In this document: positions 1 to 3,760 of the stretch, piece after piece
Numbering within the stretch: position 1 is the first letter of the stretch
Layout of the letters: every line of letters begins with the position of its first letter
DNA from: Thermoplasmata archaeon
GTDB lineage: Archaea > Thermoplasmatota > Thermoplasmata > Thermoplasmatales > Aciduliprofundaceae
Assembly: GCA_021163705.1 (NCBI GenBank)
Contig: JAGGTO010000087.1
Location: 1-5,916, forward strand
Reading direction: 5' to 3'
DNA: 5,916 bases
Notes under the pieces: model-generated
What the model saw: only the letters and a program-made list of their open reading frames with translations
Told to the model about the DNA's origin: nothing
Database searches by the model: none
Position numbers and translations under genes: made by a program

Positions 1-83
1 ATATCTGGATTCTCCTCCGCTATTATCCTCTCAATATACGCTTTGAGATTTATCACATGTGCAACGCCTACAAGAGTGATCAC
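1..83 (-). CDS. TraB-like protein, N-terminal fragment (runs off left edge)
   Basis: Reading leftward from a GTG at 83-81, 27 codons stay open to the edge and begin VITLVGVAHVINL, ending near AEENPD. This resembles the start of archaeal TraB/PrgY-like proteins, which open with a short strand, a G-x-A/G-H-V motif, a helix and then a [E/K]-x-P-D motif. The family's biochemical role is not settled; bacterial PrgY is linked to pheromone shutdown, and archaeal members are mostly described only as TraB-domain proteins. The frame stays open upstream to about 170, but that stretch has no ATG, crosses a purine-rich tract and encodes K/E-rich low-complexity sequence, so GTG 83 is the best start. A TATA-like element centred near 108 would place transcription at about 82, suggesting a leaderless message. 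Only the first 27 residues are visible, so the family call is tentative. Confidence 0.55.
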   Translation of the reverse strand, partial: MITLVGVAHVINLKAYIERIIAEENPD

Positions 84-103
84 AATTCTTCCATGCTTTG
101 GAC

Positions 104-112
104 ATATTTTAT
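104..112 (-). promoter_or_regulatory. TATA-like element for the leftward TraB-like gene
   Basis: On the minus strand this reads ATAAAATAT. Its centre is about 26 bases before the GTG start at 83, the usual archaeal distance between TATA box and transcription start. The mRNA would therefore begin at or next to the start codon. The surrounding sequence is AT-rich, so the match alone is weak; the spacing is the main support. Confidence 0.35.
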
Positions 113-139
113 TTTTCTCACAAAAAAGATTTTCATTTA

Positions 140-169
140 TTCCTCTTTTTTCTTTTTCTTCTTCTTTTT
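140..169. other. 30-base uninterrupted pyrimidine tract between divergent genes
   Basis: All 30 plus-strand bases here are C or T, mostly T runs of four to seven separated by single C residues; the minus strand is all A/G. It lies between the two divergent TATA-like elements, about 55 bases upstream of the one for the formiminotransferase gene. Read as protein it gives a phenylalanine string, which marks it as non-coding. It could act as an easily melted or bent spacer, or as an oligo-T stop for stray rightward transcription. No function can be assigned from sequence. Confidence 0.6.
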
Positions 170-224
170 AAGTATCTCTATGGGGATTCATTGGAATTTT
201 TCAAGCTTGCTGTGCCAAAAATTC

Positions 225-233
225 TTATATAAA
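225..233 (+). promoter_or_regulatory. TATA box of the formiminotransferase-cyclodeaminase gene
   Basis: The sequence TTATATAAA is a good archaeal TATA box, preceded at 215-220 by CCAAAA, which could serve as a purine-rich BRE. Its centre near 229 predicts transcription start at about 255, a leader of only around 3-10 bases before the ATG at 261. This supports the downstream start codon over any start before the promoter. Confidence 0.6.
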
Positions 234-251
234 CTTTCCATATCCACCCCC

Positions 252-257
252 GGTGAT
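252..257 (+). promoter_or_regulatory. Shine-Dalgarno site GGTGAT that decides the start at 261
   Basis: GGTGAT is complementary to the archaeal 16S rRNA 3' end and sits 3 bases before ATG 261. With the homology start this fixes the gene start. The TATA box predicts transcription beginning inside or just before this site, so part of it may be absent from the mRNA. Confidence 0.55.
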
Positions 258-260
258 TTC

Positions 261-1922
261 ATGGATAAAATAGTGGAGTGCGTTCCAAACTTTAGCGAAG
301 GAAGAGATATGAAAGTAATCGAAGAAATAGTCAATGTAATTAAAGAAGTGGAGGATGTTTATGTTCTTGATGTTGATCCAGGCGAAGCCACCAATAGAAC
401 TGTTGTTACATTTGTAGGCTCACCGGAAGGTGTGAAAGAGGCTGCATTTCGTGCTATAAAAAAGGCAGCTGAGCTAATAGATATGAGAAAGCATCACGGT
501 GAGCATCCAAGAATAGGTGCAACGGATGTATGTCCATTTGTGCCTGTGAAGGGAGTGACCATGGAGGATTGCGTAAAGATTGCTGAGGAAGTGGGAGAGA
601 GAGTTGGAAGGGAGCTTGGAATTCCCGTTTATCTTTACGAATATGCCGCTAAGGAGGATTATCGGAGAAATCTTGCAGATATAAGAGCGGGTGAGTATGA
701 GGGTCTGTCCGAAAAATTAAAGGATCCGAAATGGAAACCTGATTATGGACCAGACGAATGGAATGAGAATATTGCAAAAACTGGTGCAACCGTAATAGGT
801 GCAAGAGATTTTCTCATAGCTTATAATGTAGATCTCAATACGAAGGATAAGAAACTTGCAAATAAAATTGCAAGGGTTATAAGGGAAAGGGGATATAAGA
901 AGAAACTTGAAGATGGTACGAGAGTTCAAGTTCCCGGCAAATTGAAGTATGTTAAAGCTATCGGCTGGTATATAGATGAGTATCAGAGGGCACAGATATC
1001 AATAAATCTCACGAATTTCCATGAAACACCTTTATGGAAGGTATTTGAAACATGTGAGGAGGAAGCACAGAAAATCGGGTTGAGAGTTACAGGAAGCGAA
1101 ATCGTTGGTCTTGTGCCTCTTGAGGCAATGCTCGATACTGGAAGACATTTCCTGAGAAAAATGGGAAAAAGCGATGGTATTCCAGAAAGAGATATTGTAG
1201 AAAATGCCATTCTCTCTCTGGGACTAAATGATGTTGCCCCCTTCGATCCCACAGAAAAGATTATAGAGTACAAGATAGAGAAGATGGAGCAGAAGAAGAA
1301 ACTGGTGGATATGAATATGAAGGATTTTGTGGATGAGCTATCTAGAGATTCACCTGCCCCTGGAGGAGGAAGTGTCGCCGCACTGAGCGGAGCACTGAGC
1401 GGAGCTCTAGTTTCCATGGTTGCAAATCTCACCTACGGAAAGAAGAAATACAAGGATGTATGGGAAGAGATGCTCGATATTGCCAGAAAGGCTCAAGAGC
1501 TGAAAGATAGATATGTATCGCTCATAGATGAAGATACAGATGCATTCAATCTTCTTATGGATGCTTTCTCACTTCCAAAGAAGACTGAGGAGGAAAAGAA
1601 AATAAGGGAGGAGAAGATCGAAGAGGCAACAAAGGTGGCCATTGAAGTCCCCATGAAAAGCTTGAAACTTAGCAAAGAGCTCTTAAAGCTTTCAAAAGTT
1701 CTTGCAGAAAAGGGTAATCAGAATGCGTTAAGCGATGCGGGTGTTTCTGCCTTAACTGCATACACTTCCGCGTATTCTGCCTATCTTAATGTCCTTATAA
1801 ATCTTGCGGGATTGAAGGATGAGGAATACAAAAACAGAATTAAGATGGAGGCGGAGAATATCCTTAGAGAGGTGGAGAAGGAGAAGGAGGAAATTCTAAA
1901 AGCAGTTCTTTCCAAACTATAA
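261..1922 (+). CDS. ftcD: Bifunctional glutamate formiminotransferase / formimidoyltetrahydrofolate cyclodeaminase
   Basis: A cytosolic enzyme of 553 residues. The first half moves the formimino group of N-formiminoglutamate, a histidine breakdown product, to tetrahydrofolate; the second half deaminates 5-formimino-THF to 5,10-methenyl-THF plus ammonia. Residues 1-180 (opening MDKIVECVPNFSEGRD) match the formiminotransferase N-terminal subdomain, and GEHPR at 80-84 puts a histidine at position 82, the catalytic His in the mammalian enzyme. Residues 181-330 form the C-terminal subdomain. A charged linker, about 331-350, leads to the cyclodeaminase (351-553) with SPAPGGGS at 364-371 and GNQNALSDAG at 485-494. 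Length is close to mammalian FTCD (541). ATG 261 was chosen because it has GGTGAT upstream, a TATA box at 225-233 and the family start; the frame is open to 57 but that extension is low-complexity. The gene ends three bases before the convergent MATE gene. No hut genes are visible, so the histidine link is inferred from the family. Confidence 0.93.
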   Translation: MDKIVECVPNFSEGRDMKVIEEIVNVIKEVEDVYVLDVDPGEATNRTVVTFVGSPEGVKEAAFRAIKKAAELIDMRKHHGEHPRIGATDVCPFVPVKGVTMEDCVKIAEEVGERVGRELGIPVYLYEYAAKEDYRRNLADIRAGEYEGLSEKLKDPKWKPDYGPDEWNENIAKTGATVIGARDFLIAYNVDLNTKDKKLANKIARVIRERGYKKKLEDGTRVQVPGKLKYVKAIGWYIDEYQRAQISINLTNFHETPLWKVFETCEEEAQKIGLRVTGSEIVGLVPLEAMLDTGRHFLRKMGKSDGIPERDIVENAILSLGLNDVAPFDPTEKIIEYKIEKMEQKKKLVDMNMKDFVDELSRDSPAPGGGSVAALSGALSGALVSMVANLTYGKKKYKDVWEEMLDIARKAQELKDRYVSLIDEDTDAFNLLMDAFSLPKKTEEEKKIREEKIEEATKVAIEVPMKSLKLSKELLKLSKVLAEKGNQNALSDAGVSALTAYTSAYSAYLNVLINLAGLKDEEYKNRIKMEAENILREVEKEKEEILKAVLSKL

Positions 1923-1927
1923 TTTTT
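1923..1927 (+). terminator. Short T tract after ftcD, possible weak terminator
   Basis: Five T residues directly follow the stop codon. A further pyrimidine-rich stretch runs to about 1975, inside the 3' end of the convergent MATE gene. Archaeal termination commonly uses oligo-T without a hairpin, so the ftcD transcript probably ends within the neighbour's antisense strand. The tract is short, so confidence is low. Confidence 0.25.
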
Positions 1928-3317
1928 ATGTAGAATTTGATTCTCTCTCTTTCCATTCTTTTATTATTTTCTCTATAGTGGCTCTTCCCCACAGAAAAGC
2001 ACCTATGGATGCTGTCCAGTTTGCAAGAACTAATCCGAGCCATATACCTGGAAGACCAAGATCAAATACTATGCCAAGAAGATAGGTGAATATCACCTGC
2101 ATAACCAGTGTTCTCAATATTGTTTGAATGAGTGAGTATGTACCCTTTCCTATGCCTCGGAACATCGCAGATGTGAGCATCCCTCCTGCCACTCCCGGAA
2201 AATAGAAAACTACAAATCTCAAAAACTGAATTATACCAGGTGCAAGATGAGATGAACCCTGGGAATATGTGAAAAGATAAGTAAACTGTGGTGCAAATAT
2301 TCCCAAAAATATTCCTGTGATTAGTCCTATGAGTGTTCCTATTTTCACCGCATAAATATATGCTGTTTTCAAATTTTTTATATTTCTGGCTCCATAGGCA
2401 GCACCTGTAACAGAGGTGACAGAGGCTGCTATGCCCATGAGAGGAACTATTGCAAGCATTACTATCCTCCATCCTCCAGAGAATATGGCCATACCGTAAT
2501 CTCCACCAGCCATTAGAACTATTGTATTCAAGATTACCATCGTGAAGGCCATTGAAATTTGAGCTAGAGAGGAGGGCAATCCTACCCTGAATATTTCTTT
2601 GGTTATATCCCAGTCATGATGAAAGTATCGTAGCCTGAGCTGCACATAGGTATCCTTCTTCCATATGAGCCAGTACATTATGATTACAGCCGAAAATATT
2701 ATTGAAATTACCGTAGCAACAGCAGCCCCCACAACACCCATTTTGAGAATGTATATGAATATAGGGTCAAGAAACATATTCATCACAGAGCTTATTATCA
2801 TTACATACATGGCCCTTTTAGTATCTCCCTCCCCCCTCAATATGGCACTTCCAAGACTTGAGAGAAAGGTAAATGGTGTTCCTAAAATTATGATGGTTCC
2901 ATAAGCTGTGGCAAGCTCTGCCGTTTCCGGAGTTGCTCCCATGGAAAGAAATATATTATTTAGAAATGGAAGCATGGAAAAACCTGTAATTAACCCTATA
3001 ATCACACCCATAATTATAGTATGATCACCTATGTTTCCCGCTCTTTTTTTATCTCTGGCTCCTATAGCCCGAGATATTGCAGAGCTACCTCCAACTCCAA
3101 TTCCCATAGCAAGAGATGATAAAATCATCATAAAGGGCATAAACAATCCAACAGCAGCTAAGGATGATTGCCCGAGACCTGCAACCCATATCCCATCCAC
3201 AAAATTGTAAAGGGTCTGAACCATTCCTCCAATCATTATGGGTATTGCAAGCTTTATTATCGCTTTTTTAGGATCACCAAGCAAAATTTTCACATTTTTC
3301 TTCACTTTCTCATTCAT
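1926..3317 (-). CDS. MATE family multidrug efflux transporter
   Basis: A membrane antiporter of 463 residues that exports drugs or toxic metabolites using an ion gradient. The sequence is hydrophobic throughout and fits the twelve-helix, two-lobe MATE fold. Helix 1 has NFVDGIWVAG with Asp41; the N-lobe has RGEGDTKRAM (161-170) followed by NMFLDPIF (180-187) with Asn180 and Asp184, and Thr202 follows. These numbers equal the N-lobe cavity residues I recall from Pyrococcus furiosus MATE (D41, N180, D184, T202). The C-lobe repeats the pattern with FRGIGKGTY (386-394). ATG 3317 was chosen over the in-frame TTG at 3341 because it has GGTGAT four bases upstream and gives this register. Its first 8 bases overlap the end of the PadR-like gene, suggesting translational coupling and co-transcription. 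The coupling ion (H+ or Na+) and the substrate cannot be told from sequence. The gene ends three bases from ftcD, tail to tail. Confidence 0.92.
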   Translation of the reverse strand: MNEKVKKNVKILLGDPKKAIIKLAIPIMIGGMVQTLYNFVDGIWVAGLGQSSLAAVGLFMPFMMILSSLAMGIGVGGSSAISRAIGARDKKRAGNIGDHTIIMGVIIGLITGFSMLPFLNNIFLSMGATPETAELATAYGTIIILGTPFTFLSSLGSAILRGEGDTKRAMYVMIISSVMNMFLDPIFIYILKMGVVGAAVATVISIIFSAVIIMYWLIWKKDTYVQLRLRYFHHDWDITKEIFRVGLPSSLAQISMAFTMVILNTIVLMAGGDYGMAIFSGGWRIVMLAIVPLMGIAASVTSVTGAAYGARNIKNLKTAYIYAVKIGTLIGLITGIFLGIFAPQFTYLFTYSQGSSHLAPGIIQFLRFVVFYFPGVAGGMLTSAMFRGIGKGTYSLIQTILRTLVMQVIFTYLLGIVFDLGLPGIWLGLVLANWTASIGAFLWGRATIEKIIKEWKERESNST

Positions 3318-3543
3318 TCCAATCACCAAATTCAAGAACAAGCATCATCTTTCTGAAGCATTCCCTTAGAGCTATGAATATTCTATCCTTCCTTTTTTCA
3401 TAGAGAGAATCCAGCCTGGAGAGCAGAGGATATATTAATCCAGAGCTCGGCTTTTCTATTCCATATATCCTTGCTATCTTCTCTGCAAGAGTGTATCCAT
3501 GAAGCTTCTCATCACGCAGGGCATCAAGGATTATGAGCATCAT
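3310..3543 (-). CDS. PadR family transcriptional regulator, short form
   Basis: A protein of 77 residues, shorter than usual PadR proteins (about 100-180). Residues 3-46 carry the PadR winged-helix core: LIILDALRDE, then KLHGYTLAEKI (13-23), then SSGLIYPLLSRL (33-44), the recognition-helix signature. After RLDSL the usual glycine, wing strand and LT-x-x-G turn are compressed: YEKRKDRIF runs straight into IALRECFRKMM, which resembles the final dimerisation helix. The gene therefore has a shortened wing or has suffered small deletions. The start is uncertain: ATG 3543 and ATG 3540 are adjacent and a GGGGA site touches the first, so the second may be used. Its 3' end overlaps the MATE start by 8 bases (ATGAATGA). 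PadR proteins next to exporters typically repress the shared promoter and release it on ligand binding; that role is inferred here. Confidence 0.8.
   Translation of the reverse strand: MMLIILDALRDEKLHGYTLAEKIARIYGIEKPSSGLIYPLLSRLDSLYEKRKDRIFIALRECFRKMMLVLEFGDWNE
3322..3327 (-). promoter_or_regulatory. Shine-Dalgarno site GGTGAT for the MATE gene
   Basis: On the minus strand GGTGAT lies four bases before ATG 3317, inside the last codons of the upstream PadR-like gene. It is the same motif as at ftcD, and it supports ATG 3317 rather than the TTG at 3341 as the MATE start. Confidence 0.65.
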
Positions 3544-3576
3544 TCCCCTTTTCTGGGTGGGTTCACTTGTAAGCTT

Positions 3577-3592
3577 ATATGTTAAATTATAT
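3577..3592. promoter_or_regulatory. Candidate operator, imperfect AT-rich inverted repeat
   Basis: The 16 bases atatgttaaattatat have ATAT arms around an 8-base centre, a layout like the ATGT-N8-ACAT boxes known for PadR regulators but with altered arms. Ten of 16 positions are symmetric, which is modest in an AT-rich region. The site lies between the TATA box at 3597-3604 and the predicted transcription start near 3575, where a bound repressor could block polymerase. It is a hypothesis based on position. Confidence 0.25.
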
Positions 3593-3596
3593 CCTC

Positions 3597-3604
3597 TATT
3601 TAAA
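3597..3604 (-). promoter_or_regulatory. TATA box of the PadR-MATE operon
   Basis: The minus strand reads TTTAAATA, a strong archaeal TATA box. Transcription would start near 3575, giving a leader of about 32 bases before the PadR-like gene. A second, poorer TATA-like stretch (minus-strand CATATAAG) centred near 3577 would give a nearly leaderless message. The core TTTAAA is self-complementary, so the same box might also be read rightward. Confidence 0.5.
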
Positions 3605-3623
3605 CTTATCCCTGAAAATCCTT

Positions 3624-3689
3624 ATGAAGTATTCACAAGAAAATTACCTCAGAAATCTCAATAATCGTGGGTTTTTTCAGATGAGCTAA
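3624..3689 (+). other. Possible 21-codon leaderless ORF or small transcript
   Basis: An ATG at 3624 opens 21 codons (starting MKYSQENYLRNL) to a TAA at 3687-3689. The TATTTAAA at 3597-3604 lies about 23 bases upstream on this strand, near the archaeal TATA-to-start spacing, and a run of seven T follows at 3710-3716. Promoter, ORF and terminator are thus in a plausible order for a microprotein or small RNA divergent from the PadR-MATE operon. The ORF is short enough to arise by chance and I recognise no family. The spacing is slightly tight for a leaderless start, so this is only a candidate. Confidence 0.15.
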
Positions 3690-3709
3690 GAGGATGTAAG
3701 ATTTGCACC

Positions 3710-3716
3710 TTTTTTT
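3710..3716 (+). terminator. T7 run, possible rightward terminator
   Basis: Seven consecutive T residues follow the small ORF at 3624-3689. An oligo-T of this length can terminate archaeal transcription. Read on the minus strand the same place (TATAAAAAAA) could be a TATA-like element pointing toward the PadR-like gene, which would give a leader of about 145 bases. Sequence does not separate the two. Confidence 0.25.
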
Positions 3717-3740
3717 ATAGAGAGAAACTCCATAGTGGAC

Positions 3741-3760
3741 AAAAAATAGAAAAAGAAAAA
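3741..3760 (-). terminator. Oligo-T terminator of the substrate-binding protein gene
   Basis: Immediately after the TAG stop, the minus strand has three T runs (T5, T5 and T6) separated by one to three other bases, with no obvious hairpin. This is the usual form of an archaeal intrinsic terminator. It suggests the binding protein is the last gene of its transcription unit and is separate from the PadR-MATE operon. Confidence 0.7.

Noticed and set aside
57..260. N-terminal extension of ftcD by 68 codons
   Set aside because: The stretch is low-complexity, includes a phenylalanine string from the pyrimidine tract, and contains the TATA box and ribosome site for ATG 261, where family homology begins.
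1380..1403. Perfect 12-base tandem repeat inside ftcD encoding ALSG twice
   Set aside because: The segment aligns without extra residues to the same region of other cyclodeaminases, so it is not an insertion; small-residue helices often repeat codons this way.
983..1432. 149-residue open frame antisense to ftcD
   Set aside because: It is Ser/Phe/Pro-rich, as expected of the shadow of a Lys/Glu-rich gene, and has no recognisable domain.
2062..2472. 136-residue open frame on the minus strand within the MATE gene
   Set aside because: It overlaps a well-supported transmembrane gene in another frame; its Cys/His/Ser-rich composition reflects out-of-frame reading.
3318..3341. Upstream TTG start for the MATE gene
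   Set aside because: It adds eight residues inside the PadR-like gene, has no clear ribosome site, and breaks the register that ATG 3317 gives with known MATE proteins.
3705..3735. 15-codon minus-strand ORF after the binding-protein terminator
   Set aside because: It is very short, lies just after an oligo-T terminator, and has no promoter or ribosome site of its own.
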